Shown: positions 30,441 through 39,695, numbered from the stretch's first letter. The stretch is DNA of 64,000 bases from Marinobacterium sp. xm-d-530 (GCF_013283365.1 NZ_WBYM01000001.1:434001-498000); one strand, 5' to 3'. Numbers and translations: made by a program. Notes: generated by a model from the sequence alone, not told the origin.

Positions 30441-30872
30441 TCATCCGTAAATTTGATCAGCGCGCGACACAAAGGCATCCACCAAAGTTGTCGCGACACT
30501 ATTAAACACTTTAGACATCGCCATTCCAGTTAGCTTGCCTTCAAACTCGAAACTGAGATTGAGTTCTACCTTAGAAGCTTCATCTGACAACTCAGTGAAC
30601 GTCCAAACCCCCTCAAGACTTTTAAAGGGGCCATTAACCAAACCAATGGTCATTGAAGCGGGACGGACCAGACGATTACGCGTCGTAAAATCATAACTAA
30701 GCCCCCCTTTAGCGAGCTTCAGTGTCGCTTCGAGCATATCATCACTCTCAGCGATCACTTCCGTGCCAGAGCACCAAGGCAGGAACTCTGGGTAGCGACG
30801 CACATCGTTGATCAGATCAAACATCTGCTCAGCGGTGTGTAATACAAGGGCGGTTCTATTTACGACCGTCAT
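30441..30872 (-). CDS. ratA: RatA/Coq10-like START-domain protein
   Basis: This 143-residue START/polyketide-cyclase-fold protein has the RatA pattern: VNRTALVLHTAEQMFDLIND, VRRYPEFLPWCSG, and a C-terminal KVFNSVATTLVDAFVSRA. E. coli RatA has been reported to block 70S formation, while related Coq10 proteins bind ubiquinone. Which role holds here is open. The ATG at 30872 is preferred over an upstream TTG. Divergent from smpB. Confidence 0.92.
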   Translation of the reverse strand: MTVVNRTALVLHTAEQMFDLINDVRRYPEFLPWCSGTEVIAESDDMLEATLKLAKGGLSYDFTTRNRLVRPASMTIGLVNGPFKSLEGVWTFTELSDEASKVELNLSFEFEGKLTGMAMSKVFNSVATTLVDAFVSRADQIYG

Positions 30873-30985
30873 AACGGGTGGCAAGTCTCAAATAACAGTT
30901 ACAAGCTGCTTATTGTCCAGTTTATATACGCTTTGAACAAGAGGATTCCTTCCTTTGCTTACAACAGCTCTATATAATCCGCCGC

Positions 30986-31462
30986 ATGGCAAAAAAGAAG
31001 AAAGCTCCTGGCGGAAACACCATCTGCCAAAATAAACGTGCACGATTCGAGTACAGCATCGAAAATAAATTCGAAGCTGGCCTTGTGCTGACCGGGTGGG
31101 AAGTCAAAAGCCTACGCGAAGGCCGCGCACAACTGGTTGAGTCTTACATCGATTTTAAAAACGGTGAAGCTTGGCTATTAGGTGCCCACTTCTCGCCATT
31201 AAAAACCGCCTGCACACACGTTGTTGCAGATCCGGTTAGACCACGCAAACTGTTGCTGAACCGCACAGAACTGAACCGCCTAGCCGGTGCAGTCGAGGCC
31301 AAAGGTTTCACCTGTGTTGCACTGAGCCTCTACTGGAAAGAGAGCAAAATTAAGTGTGAGATCGGTTTAGCAAAAGGTAAGAAACTTCACGACAAACGTG
31401 CGACTGAAAAAGAGCGCGATTGGAACCGTGAAAAACAGCGTGTTCTCAGCAAGAACCAATAG
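30986..31462 (+). CDS. smpB: SsrA-binding protein SmpB
   Basis: SmpB carries tmRNA into stalled ribosomes. The 158-residue protein has the family blocks [59 protein letters not shown] and the basic tail [25 protein letters not shown] box at 30973-30978 lies only eight bases before the ATG, so the transcript may have a very short leader. The tmRNA gene follows 43 bases after the stop. Confidence 0.97.
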   Translation: MAKKKKAPGGNTICQNKRARFEYSIENKFEAGLVLTGWEVKSLREGRAQLVESYIDFKNGEAWLLGAHFSPLKTACTHVVADPVRPRKLLLNRTELNRLAGAVEAKGFTCVALSLYWKESKIKCEIGLAKGKKLHDKRATEKERDWNREKQRVLSKNQ

Positions 31463-31467
31463 AGTTC

Positions 31468-31495
31468 TTGTAACCCAGATAGCAAACGCTATACT
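31468..31495 (+). promoter_or_regulatory. tmRNA promoter
   Basis: TTGTAA and TATACT are separated by 16 bases, placing transcription start at about 31,502-31,506, the 5' GGGGG of tmRNA. Confidence 0.75.
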
Positions 31496-31505
31496 GGCCA
31501 GTTCT

Positions 31506-31865
31506 GGGGGTGACTTGGATTCGACGCCGATTGCGAACCCTTAGGTGCATGTCGAGAATGTGATGATTCTCGTAAATCCCTCATCACACAGTTATAGTTG
31601 CAAACGACGATAACTACGCTCTAGCAGCCTAAGCCTGCTAGCGCTGCCCTCTAAGGTGTCTATAACTCAGAGTTTCGGCAGTGTCATATGAGATAGAATC
31701 GCCCGGAGACTTCGCCTTAAGGCAAAGGGTTAAAACTCAAAAAGGCTCGCCCATAACAGCCTGACTCTCGGCTCGTGACGGGTTAACTCAATAGAGATGT
31801 CTATGCATGTAGAGCTTGAGGCAGAGGATTGACGGACGCGGGTTCGAAACCCGCCACCTCCACCA
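31506..31865 (+). ncRNA. ssrA: Transfer-messenger RNA (tmRNA)
   Basis: The 5' GGGGGUG pairs with the 3' CACCUCC before the encoded ACCA end, forming the tRNA-like acceptor stem. The T-arm GCGGGTTCGAAACCCGC is intact. The resume codon starts at 31,600 and encodes the tag ANDDNYALAA followed by TAA at 31,630-31,632. The length of about 360 nt is normal. The 3' end is the integration site of the two adjacent islands. The CCA is regenerated by the integrated DNA, so the gene should remain functional. Confidence 0.97.
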
Positions 31866-31870
31866 TATAC
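31852..31870 (+). other. attL in the ssrA 3' end
   Basis: CGCCACCTCCACCATATAC, the last 14 bases of tmRNA plus five bases, recurs exactly at 63,453-63,471. Its first 14 bases (17 when extended leftward) recur at 40,354-40,370. It is the left junction of island 1. Confidence 0.85.
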
Positions 31871-31873
31871 GAT

Positions 31874-31912
31874 AAGTGACTGTTCTGTAAGGATTTTATA
31901 GAGCAGTCACTT
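31874..31912. terminator. Hairpin just past tmRNA (possible substitute terminator)
   Basis: The inverted repeat AAGTGACTG (31874-31882) / CAGTCACTT (31904-31912), with an inner TCT/AGA pairing, lies nine bases after tmRNA. No strong T-run follows. It may stand in for the ssrA terminator displaced to 63,468. Confidence 0.4.
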
Positions 31913-31917
31913 CCGCC

Positions 31918-31952
31918 TTTGTACCCATATTTTGTACCTTTCTTTTGTACTT
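31918..31952 (+). repeat. Left arm-type repeats of integrase 1
   Basis: Three copies of TTTGTAC (31918, 31931 and 31944; two are followed by C, one by TT) stand 50-90 bp inside attL and before the integrase gene. Two more copies lie at the right end of the island (40267-40290). Confidence 0.5.
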
Positions 31953-31980
31953 CCGATAATCTTGATGCTACGATCTGAGC

Positions 31981-33312
31981 ATGAAGAATCTTAGACTGCT
32001 TGATACTGGACGATGGGAAGTTCGCTTAGGCGTACCCGCAGATGTCCGCAATTCACTTGGGCGTAGAGAGCTCAAGAAAAGTCTGGGTCATATTTCCAAA
32101 CAAGAAGCTGAGATTTTAGCTGGCTCAATCCTTTCAGAATGGAAGGGACTGATACTTAAGGAACGCCAGCGATCTAATGGAGTTGAAAGAACCTTCAATA
32201 CTGATTTAGCCGAATTCAGCCAAGACAAAGAGAAGTATCGCCAGTTCGCAGTCAGATCACTTAAAGAGCAAGCAGGCATTTTTGATCCTTCAGAGGAACA
32301 AATCCTCGCTTACCTCAACGATCAATTGGAAGATCATTTAGACGTCTTTGCCTCAACTGATCAGATAAGGGCGACCTTCAGTGAATACTGTTATCCAGCC
32401 AGCTTTCTAGATCAGTATGTAAAAGAGAAATTGAAACACCATGAAAGCAGAAGCCAAAGCGAACACATTGGCGTAATCAACAATCAGTTAATTGCTTCAT
32501 TCCCCGTGATAGATAAGAGTTTCTCACTCAGCAAAGTTCAGCAATGGTGGGATAAATTAAATTCCCCATCTTCAGGCAAAGCTCCATCCACACTTAGAAA
32601 GTATCGCTCGCATTGCAGATCATATATGGATTGGCTAATCCGCAAAGGCTATACCAATCGTCCAAATTATTTTGATCAGCTTGAACACATCAATAAGAAA
32701 CAGATTGCTAAAGAGCAAAGGAAACGTGGAACTAATCGCAAGCCATTTACTGACGATGAGTTATTAACACTTTGGACTGCATTGGTTTTTAAGAAAAGAC
32801 CAGATAAAGGCTTAAACAATCTGTTCCTATTAGGGTTGTTTACTGGATGTCGCATTGAGGAACTCTGCAATCTAACTGATCAAGACGTGAGACAAACTTC
32901 AGATGGACGCTTTTATTTAGAAATACCAATTTCAAAAACTGAGAAGGGTATTGGGCGTAAAGTACCTATTCACAAAACTGTGGAATCTATCGTTCTAGGG
33001 AAGATTGGCTACATTATTGATGCAGGAAAAGTTAACAATAAATATGGCGAACGCAGTTCATCAATAGGTAAGAAGTTTGGTCGCTTGAAAGACTCATTAG
33101 GGTTTGAGAGAGGCAAAGTCTTTCACTCTCTAAGAATGACATTTATAGATAAATTGAAACAGGTAGGAACACCTGAAGTTATTGCTGCTGATATTGTGGG
33201 TCACGAAATCCATACTATGACATATGGTGTCTACGCCTCAGAAACACCTGTTGAACAACTATTCCAATACGTAGATCAAATCAGCTATTTGAGCTTAGAA
33301 CTTTCTCTATAA
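31981..33312 (+). CDS. Tyrosine integrase of island 1
   Basis: This 443-residue tyrosine recombinase probably integrates and excises island 1 at ssrA. The C-terminal catalytic domain shows LLGLFTGCRIEELCNL (Arg, about residue 291), the lysine hairpin region ISKTEKGIGRKVPIHK, FHSLRMTFIDKL (His and Arg, about 382), IVGHEIHTMTYGVYA (His and nucleophilic Tyr). The N-terminal 200 residues include a short arm-binding region and a core-binding SAM-like domain (SSGKAPSTLRKYRSHCRSYM). Its gene starts 115 bp from attL, the classic placement. No ribosome-binding site is evident. Confidence 0.92.
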   Translation: MKNLRLLDTGRWEVRLGVPADVRNSLGRRELKKSLGHISKQEAEILAGSILSEWKGLILKERQRSNGVERTFNTDLAEFSQDKEKYRQFAVRSLKEQAGIFDPSEEQILAYLNDQLEDHLDVFASTDQIRATFSEYCYPASFLDQYVKEKLKHHESRSQSEHIGVINNQLIASFPVIDKSFSLSKVQQWWDKLNSPSSGKAPSTLRKYRSHCRSYMDWLIRKGYTNRPNYFDQLEHINKKQIAKEQRKRGTNRKPFTDDELLTLWTALVFKKRPDKGLNNLFLLGLFTGCRIEELCNLTDQDVRQTSDGRFYLEIPISKTEKGIGRKVPIHKTVESIVLGKIGYIIDAGKVNNKYGERSSSIGKKFGRLKDSLGFERGKVFHSLRMTFIDKLKQVGTPEVIAADIVGHEIHTMTYGVYASETPVEQLFQYVDQISYLSLELSL

Positions 33313-33572
33313 AACCTTAGATGTGTGAATCTGTACAGCAGCCTAAACCACCATCAGACAACCTTTAAAGTACGTTTAAATTATCTGAAAATTCAGCACT
33401 GATGCAGCCTGCAATAAATAAAATAATATCTATAAAATCAATTACTTATATAAAATTCTAGCTAGCGTTGCATTAAAGTCAAAAATCACTAGTGTTATTA
33501 ATTATCTACTGAATGTTCTTAGTTTAATAAAAACGGAACATGCCCTATATAATCTTTAAAGGTGATGCACGA

Positions 33573-34976
33573 ATGACCAATGTAATGAATGAGAATGCTA
33601 AGTTACTTGCTGACTTAGTTTCTAGAAAGCCACCTCATCAATCTGAATCTTTCCCTGTAATACCACTAACTAGCAAAACATTTGGCGTTAACAACCAAGT
33701 CTTCAAGGAGTTCATAGAGGAGCTTCTCCCACAGGTCATCAAGAGCAATCGTCACGATGTTCAAGACAGTCATAGAAAGTGTCTGAAACACGTTGTCTTT
33801 AGTTTGATTCATGCGATGTTTAATTGGGAATGCCTTGCTCTAGGAGTATCAGAGGATTCTTATGGCAAGGATATGAATGACGATGGGAACTTAATTAATA
33901 CCCACATGACCCGATTGGGGTTTACAAGACGAATAACTGAACGAATTAGGGATGCATTATCTGAGGGCAAAACAGATAAGGAAAGAAGAGACCCTAATAC
34001 GGGCTGGATGTTCATGGTTTGCAATGGCTACATGGCAGCAGATGGTACTCAACGTCATGCGGCAGTCTACTTTCCAACCAAGAAGTTCATTGAGTTGTTC
34101 TTCCATGCACTCTACACAGACTTTGGTGGCTGGGACGAACTAACAAATGAGTATCTATACCGCTTCAATAATTTCCTTCTACCTGACATTCCGTCAATAG
34201 CCACATACGCAAATAAGATTAAGATACTGCGTGATTACAACAACTTTATGCGTGACCAGTCATGGGCTATGAAGAACCCTTCAACAAGAGCGATGAACAT
34301 GTATTCACCTAGAGGTGGACGCATTAATAACTACTACCAGAACATCGCTAACAGACGCTACAAAGTCAGAACCAATACCCTACTCAATGGAGACATCATT
34401 GAAGAATGTGACTTCAGTGCAAACCACCTATGGATGTTCAGTTATTTAGTGGGTGAGGAGCTCCCACAGGACGCCTATGAGGCTATTGTTAAGCGAAGCG
34501 GTGCTAGTCGCGAACAAGTTAAAAGCGTCACCACCAAGCTATTAGGCAGCACCAGCCTCTCTCAGAAGGGCATGCTCACTAAAGAGTCACACAAGGCGAA
34601 GATTCCATGTTCTGCTGACCAATTCAGAGCTATAGAATCTGCGCTGTATTCAGAATATCCATGGTTAGAGAAACACAACGCGTTCTATCACGACAGAGGT
34701 GCATGGCTTCAAGGCATAGAGGGGGACATATCAATTCATATGATGCAGTGGTGTACACAGAATCAAATACCTCTTCTTGCTGTACACGACGCATACGCTG
34801 TTAATACTCATAATGCTGAAGCTACAGAAGAGATGATGCACCACCTCAGAGAAGGTGTTTTGAATTATGCGAAGCAGACTAAGTACCTTGACGTAGCATC
34901 CAGTAAACAACCACTTGTAGTAGCAAGAATAAAGACTGAGAAAGAGAGAAAGAAAGCTAAGAGAAAGGGTAAGTAA
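33573..34976 (+). CDS. Putative divergent family-A polymerase-like replicase
   Basis: This protein of about 467 residues (478 if an ATG at 33540 is used) has two sequence marks of superfamily-A polymerases. One is a motif-A-like EECDFSANHLWMFSYLVGEE (Asp near residue 280). The other is a motif-C-like LLAVHDAYAV (His-Asp near residue 405). Between them lie a lysine-containing stretch (REQVKSVTTKLLGSTSLSQK) that could be motif B and a YPWLEKHNAF segment. The layout recalls TV-Pol-type enzymes described from transposons and viruses, but I cannot confirm this. The C terminus is very basic (KKAKRKGK). ATG 33573 is preferred for its AAAGGTGA site. Confidence 0.5.
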   Translation: MTNVMNENAKLLADLVSRKPPHQSESFPVIPLTSKTFGVNNQVFKEFIEELLPQVIKSNRHDVQDSHRKCLKHVVFSLIHAMFNWECLALGVSEDSYGKDMNDDGNLINTHMTRLGFTRRITERIRDALSEGKTDKERRDPNTGWMFMVCNGYMAADGTQRHAAVYFPTKKFIELFFHALYTDFGGWDELTNEYLYRFNNFLLPDIPSIATYANKIKILRDYNNFMRDQSWAMKNPSTRAMNMYSPRGGRINNYYQNIANRRYKVRTNTLLNGDIIEECDFSANHLWMFSYLVGEELPQDAYEAIVKRSGASREQVKSVTTKLLGSTSLSQKGMLTKESHKAKIPCSADQFRAIESALYSEYPWLEKHNAFYHDRGAWLQGIEGDISIHMMQWCTQNQIPLLAVHDAYAVNTHNAEATEEMMHHLREGVLNYAKQTKYLDVASSKQPLVVARIKTEKERKKAKRKGK

Positions 34977-35220
34977 TGAACACGTAGTACGCTTAGACAA
35001 ACTCTATAGACACTAGCATGTACAGTGTTAATCTGAGTAATGAGCATTGGAATACTTAGATTGCCGAAGACGTAATTCATGGATAACAAAAGGCAAAGCA
35101 AGTATTCATAATAGCTCGTCAATTGTCCAATAATCGAACAATTGCTAGAATTGTATCTACAATAATATACTTATAACTATCTAGTTAAACCCATATAGCG
35201 TTGTGTAGAGACTTAATAAT

Positions 35221-37338
35221 ATGGCCATAGAACTATCAACCGCATCAGCCAATAGTGATTCTCCTACGCAAGTATTCAACTCAAACACTTTCTCTATTGA
35301 CCGTTTCTGGGTTTCCCAGGATATTTTACTCCAAGTAACTAGGACCATTGGAACAGGATCATACAAACTAGAGACCTTTGATGTCTCTGGCGATTCATGG
35401 CTTTTACTCGATTCTTACTCAAACTCTCAAGCGATGGTGTTTGGTTATAACGATAAGCCACGATACTTCTCTGACCTAAATAAACTTGAGTTACCTTTTA
35501 CTTACTATGATAAAGATTCTTTTAGCACATGGGAGGTAAGGGATAGCGGTTATATTGTTACTGGAACAATTTATCCAGAATTCAGCGGCCCTGGTGGATC
35601 AAGAACCGTAGTAACTGGTTCATTACAAGAAACCAACGCATATTATGACGCTTACTTCGACAATGAAAGGTCGATCCTATATCAATACAAAGATTCATAC
35701 GGAAACACACCTAGAATTGCCGCCTATGACGTTACTACTCTAGACGGGGATTATCTCTATGGCTCTTTAGTTGCAGATACAAGTTTCAGTGATTCTGCAA
35801 ATCTTGGAACAACACAAAAGTTCAACAATCAAATGACTATCGTTGGTGATAGTTTGTTTGCTTCATTCGAAAGTAGCAGCTCAAATGCTAGTACAAGAAG
35901 CTCGACCTTAGTTAGTTTTGACAAAACAACCCTATCAGAAGAATCTTCAATTCATATTCCAGATGTCTGGATACAAGGAATAGTTTCCAACAACGATTCA
36001 TTATTTGTTTTAACGCAGAAAAGCATGACAAGCTATGATGACACTGACTGGTTTGTTTCTAAATACAATACGGATCTAACTCTAGATACAACATTTGGTA
36101 CAAATGGCTCTGTAAACATTAGTGAATCTCTTGGATTAGAAAGCTCCCATAGGATGAATGCGGTATATGCCAATGATCTTGGCACTGTAACCATAGAAGT
36201 TATCGAAAACACTCTTTACTCAAAGTTTGTATCCGTTGATTTTCTTGGTTTTGTAGAAGACATCCCAGGAGCCATCTCGACTGGAGATGCTTTCACAGAA
36301 ATGATTTCGCCCGATATGATCATCACGACAGAACGAGTAGATCGTGAAGACGGCACGATTATACTGAAAAGCTCCATCGTAAATGACCTCGATCTATCAA
36401 CGCTAAATACTGCATTCACAGAGTATCTAGTCATGGACGGCGATGATGTTGAGATACCTGACAGATCTCTAATCTATATGGAGAATGACTCTTCTGTTCT
36501 AGGAAGTGATGATATAGATGTTGTTAATTCAACAGGTAATAACTCAATTATTCGCAGCAACTTAGGTAATGATCAAATCCGCCTAGACGCTGCAACAAAC
36601 GCATACGTAGATGCTGGCGATGGTGACGACCTCATCAAGGTAAACACTGCTTCCAGATGGAATATAGATGAAATTGTTGCCTTAAATGTAAGTGGAAATG
36701 GTGTTGCCACAGGCAAGTCCGTATCTCTCAATGGGGCTTACGGTCAATCAACAGCAAAGATATTAGGCGGAAATGGCACAGATACTGTGCTCTTTGGTTC
36801 AGAAGACGATGCTATAGCTCTTCACGACTTCTATTCCACACACAACATATCAGCCAAACTTGAAACCATTGGGGTTAGCCTCGGGCTAAAGCCACGATTT
36901 ATGGATATTGAAATCATAAATGGCGGAGCTGGTAATGATCTAATCGATTTCACCAGTACTGTTTATGCTCAATCAGGAATGAAGCTCATTGGTGGTGATG
37001 GGGACGACATCATTTGGGGCGGCGACCTTGAAGAATTAATTGAGGGAGGAACAGGAAATGACCGAATCAACGGAGGTTCTGGCTCAGACATTCTCTCAGG
37101 AGGCTCGGGTAGTGATAAGTTTGAATTCACGATAAGCTCAGGCAATGACGTCATAACAGACTTTGTAAGAGGAGAAGATAAACTAGAGTTTTACCTGAGG
37201 GACGGCTTTGAAGAAGAAGAAGTGGATGCATTACCGACACTCAGTGGGAATTCTGTATTAATTGGTGATTATGTCATTACAGTCAATATAGAGTATGGAA
37301 CTTTAGATGAAAACGACATTTCAATATTCTGGATTTGA
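35221..37338 (+). CDS. RTX-type calcium-binding repeat protein
   Basis: This 705-residue acidic protein has no Sec signal peptide. Its C-terminal third contains glycine-aspartate nonapeptide repeats: GNDQIRLD, GDGDDLIKV, GGAGNDLIDF (about 568), GGDGDDIIWGG (about 593), GGTGNDRINGGSGSDILSGG (about 612). This is the pattern of type I-secreted RTX proteins that bind Ca2+ outside the cell. The N-terminal 420 residues are strand-rich and may form a beta-propeller; no catalytic motif is recognised. No type I exporter is encoded in the window, so secretion would need a chromosomal system. The last residues (DISIFWI) are hydrophobic, as in some secretion signals. Confidence 0.75.
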   Translation: MAIELSTASANSDSPTQVFNSNTFSIDRFWVSQDILLQVTRTIGTGSYKLETFDVSGDSWLLLDSYSNSQAMVFGYNDKPRYFSDLNKLELPFTYYDKDSFSTWEVRDSGYIVTGTIYPEFSGPGGSRTVVTGSLQETNAYYDAYFDNERSILYQYKDSYGNTPRIAAYDVTTLDGDYLYGSLVADTSFSDSANLGTTQKFNNQMTIVGDSLFASFESSSSNASTRSSTLVSFDKTTLSEESSIHIPDVWIQGIVSNNDSLFVLTQKSMTSYDDTDWFVSKYNTDLTLDTTFGTNGSVNISESLGLESSHRMNAVYANDLGTVTIEVIENTLYSKFVSVDFLGFVEDIPGAISTGDAFTEMISPDMIITTERVDREDGTIILKSSIVNDLDLSTLNTAFTEYLVMDGDDVEIPDRSLIYMENDSSVLGSDDIDVVNSTGNNSIIRSNLGNDQIRLDAATNAYVDAGDGDDLIKVNTASRWNIDEIVALNVSGNGVATGKSVSLNGAYGQSTAKILGGNGTDTVLFGSEDDAIALHDFYSTHNISAKLETIGVSLGLKPRFMDIEIINGGAGNDLIDFTSTVYAQSGMKLIGGDGDDIIWGGDLEELIEGGTGNDRINGGSGSDILSGGSGSDKFEFTISSGNDVITDFVRGEDKLEFYLRDGFEEEEVDALPTLSGNSVLIGDYVITVNIEYGTLDENDISIFWI

Positions 37339-37481
37339 TGGCCAAACGTTACGATATAACTACAATTAATTGTCAGCTAATCAACTAACTTGTATCTGAC
37401 AGGCAACATACGAATACAAAGTCTTGTAGATACACCCCCCGTCTACCCTTAGACCCCACCTTGGTTTACACGGCGAGTAAG

Positions 37482-38036
37482 TTATTGTGCTTCAACGATA
37501 CGCTTGATAGTCAGACGGCTCACATCATACTTTTGAGATAGAGCATTCTTGCTTGCGCCCTTCTTGAACTCTGAAACAATCTTTGTACGTGCGCTCTCAT
37601 CTAGCTTGTGCGGTCTACCACCTTTACGACCAGTAGCTTCACGACCAGCCTTTGTACGCTCAACTATGAACGTCCTTTCCATCTCTGCAAACACACCCAG
37701 AAGCTGAAGCATGGCATTGCTAAAGGCATCCTCTTTGCTTGTATCAATAGGTTGTTCCAACGCCCTTAGATGCACACCTTTGGCTTTCAACGCATCAATA
37801 GTTTGAAGCACCTGCTTTAGGCTACGACCCAAACGATCCAGCTTAGTAACTACGACGGTATCTCCATCACGCACGTAATCAATTAACTTGACTAGTTCGT
37901 CATCGTGCTTACTACTTACTCCTGAGTGCTTACCGCCAAACACCTTGCTGCATCCTGCATCCTCAAGTGCTTTATGTTGAAGTTCCAGCGACTGGTCTTG
38001 TGTTGAGACCCTTGCCCAACCAATTAACGTAGTCAT
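37482..38036 (-). CDS. Serine recombinase (resolvase/invertase)
   Basis: This 184-residue small serine recombinase has the catalytic YARVS-like motif as GWARVSTQDQSLELQ (nucleophile Ser near residue 11), TKLDRLGRSLKQVL, and the FAEMERTFIVERTKAG dimerisation helix. A C-terminal Hin-like helix-turn-helix (KGASKNALSQKYDVSRLTIK) follows. It is full length and likely active. The upstream region (38,063-38,150) has three direct repeats that may be its binding sites. In such elements it may act as a resolvase for a replicating intermediate or as an invertase, though no inverted pair of sites was found. Confidence 0.92.
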   Translation of the reverse strand: MTTLIGWARVSTQDQSLELQHKALEDAGCSKVFGGKHSGVSSKHDDELVKLIDYVRDGDTVVVTKLDRLGRSLKQVLQTIDALKAKGVHLRALEQPIDTSKEDAFSNAMLQLLGVFAEMERTFIVERTKAGREATGRKGGRPHKLDESARTKIVSEFKKGASKNALSQKYDVSRLTIKRIVEAQ

Positions 38037-38062
38037 ATATTCACCTGCTCAATTCTCTTAAG

Positions 38063-38150
38063 TTATGAGCACCATCATAACACCATGTTACAAACATTAA
38101 AATGTAAAATTATGAGCATGCTATTAAACAACCTATTAGATATGAGCATG
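38063..38150 (+). repeat. TATGAGCA direct repeats upstream of the resolvase
   Basis: The octamer TATGAGCA occurs three times (38064, 38111, 38141), twice extended to TATGAGCATG. It lies between the divergent resolvase and the following gene. A res-like site or resolvase operator is the simplest reading. Confidence 0.5.
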
Positions 38151-38209
38151 TGACGTGCCTGAAAAGTCGTTAGAACATTAATAAAGACCATTGATATGGG
38201 GAATTATTA

Positions 38210-39205
38210 ATGAAAATCATAATTCAACTTGTCGCCTGGGTAGTTCTAGTTACCACTATTAATACTAAAGCTGCTGAGAGCACCCACTTAATACAGGCTC
38301 AAGAGAAAGTTCTTAGTACCATATACACAGTTGTGAACGTGGATGGCTATCTGGACCAAAAGTTGCACGATGAGTTTTGGGAAGCCATATATTCCACTGG
38401 TGCAAGCTCAAACGAAGTAAAGCAGTTTCTCGATGAACTGATAGATTTAGACCAAGTTCTAGAATACCCGTATGAAGGCTGGGTCTCAGTCAAAAGAAGC
38501 TATGAGCTTCGGAGTATATATCGATCCACAAAGCTAGATAGCTTAGAGAAGGAGCTTGAAAGAAAACTAGGCAATTACTTCATTGAAGCAAAGCGAAACA
38601 CCGCTTCATTATTGGTTGCCGCAGCCAACAGAACTCCAATGGAGGCACGAGGACAAACGTTTTACGTCTCAGCAGAGATGATCAACCAAGTATTAAACGG
38701 CTTTAAAAATTCAAAAGAACGATTGAGCAATCTACTTAATCCTAATTGGCGACAGTCGGTGACTGAACAAGTAATCGCTGATATGAATCTAAAGCTACTT
38801 ACCGAAAACCCCTTCAATGTATCAAGCGAAATAGTGAATGGAATGCGAATTAGTACAGCAGAAACCATTAGTGGAGATAACTACCTTGCTATCGGTATGC
38901 TCCACGTGCCACTAAATACGCCTTTTGATTATGAAAAATCACTCCAAGGATCATGTGAAGGTGCGATGACAAATGCAGGCGCTACCTGCCTTTCAGTTCC
39001 AGATAGATGGAGGGGATTTAAAGGAATAACGGCAAATACTGTTGCCGAATTAGATGGTGCTAAATTTTATATCACGTATACGGGATACTATATTCCAGAA
39101 CACAAGAAAGTTATTTGGTTTACCTCAATTAATGAAAGCTCCGCACTAGGTGCACGTATGTCCGTAGAAGATGCAAAATTAAGCATAATGTTTGATTGGG
39201 AGTAA
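38210..39205 (+). CDS. Exported hypothetical protein
   Basis: This 331-residue protein begins with a likely signal peptide (MKIIIQLVAWVVLVTTINTK then AAES). The first half of the mature part is helical and charged. The C-terminal half carries two cysteines (GSCEGAMTNAGATCLSV), probably a disulfide, and strand-rich TYTGYYIPEHKKVIWF. I recognise no family. It is divergent from the resolvase, GGGGAATT lies upstream of the ATG, and it converges on the lipoprotein gene with only two bases between them. Confidence 0.6.
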   Translation: MKIIIQLVAWVVLVTTINTKAAESTHLIQAQEKVLSTIYTVVNVDGYLDQKLHDEFWEAIYSTGASSNEVKQFLDELIDLDQVLEYPYEGWVSVKRSYELRSIYRSTKLDSLEKELERKLGNYFIEAKRNTASLLVAAANRTPMEARGQTFYVSAEMINQVLNGFKNSKERLSNLLNPNWRQSVTEQVIADMNLKLLTENPFNVSSEIVNGMRISTAETISGDNYLAIGMLHVPLNTPFDYEKSLQGSCEGAMTNAGATCLSVPDRWRGFKGITANTVAELDGAKFYITYTGYYIPEHKKVIWFTSINESSALGARMSVEDAKLSIMFDWE

Positions 39206-39207
39206 GC

Positions 39208-39675
39208 CTACTTAAATCCAAATGCCTTCAGAGGGTCAGAGGCTTGAGCATCTTCGGCTGATTGTAACGACCGAAGAAGTAATGATTTTTGTTGCACGTA
39301 GTTTGGATCGCTATTCAACAACTGAGACACACAATCATCGCGCACTTGTGCACGTTGTTTCTCATTTGCATCATAAGTTTTGTAGGACATAGCCTCATTG
39401 AGTGCAATGGCATTTTGATTACCTTGCTCACAGATCATCCTAGACATGTTATCTGTGTAGTATCCACAGTTTTGCAATGATGGCGGGTCAGGTCTAAATC
39501 TTTCCATGCGCACTGGAACTAACCTAGCCGCTTCTGATGTACATCCAGAAATGTAACGACTAGCTTGCTGTCTTTCAAAAGATTCTAAATTTGATTCTGC
39601 ATTACGAACTTCTGCAGACTTGATACAACCCATAAGTGTGATGGATATGGGAATCAACAAAACAAACTTATTCAT
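39208..39675 (-). CDS. Putative lipoprotein of island 1
   Basis: This 155-residue protein has a lipoprotein signal peptide ending in LMGC (MNKFVLLIPISITLMGCIKS). The mature domain is polar and helical with several cysteines (SGCTSEAARL, LQNCGYY, RMICEQG, RDDCVSQLL), implying disulfides. The start at 39675 is set by GGAG five bases upstream. No known family. It is followed upstream by the repeat-protein gene with a 20-base gap, so the two small exported proteins are likely co-transcribed. Confidence 0.65.
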   Translation of the reverse strand: MNKFVLLIPISITLMGCIKSAEVRNAESNLESFERQQASRYISGCTSEAARLVPVRMERFRPDPPSLQNCGYYTDNMSRMICEQGNQNAIALNEAMSYKTYDANEKQRAQVRDDCVSQLLNSDPNYVQQKSLLLRSLQSAEDAQASDPLKAFGFK

Positions 39676-39695
39676 AGAAACTCCATTATTGCAGG

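Noticed and set aside
34731-35122. Cys/Leu-rich minus-strand frames near the end of the polymerase-like gene
   Set aside because: They are antisense to that gene's coding sequence or lie in AT-rich intergenic DNA. Composition looks like a frame shadow and no start signals are visible.
35121-35143. AATTGT / ACAATT inverted repeat upstream of the RTX gene as an operator
   Set aside because: Short, AT-rich arms and no associated regulator gene make chance occurrence likely.
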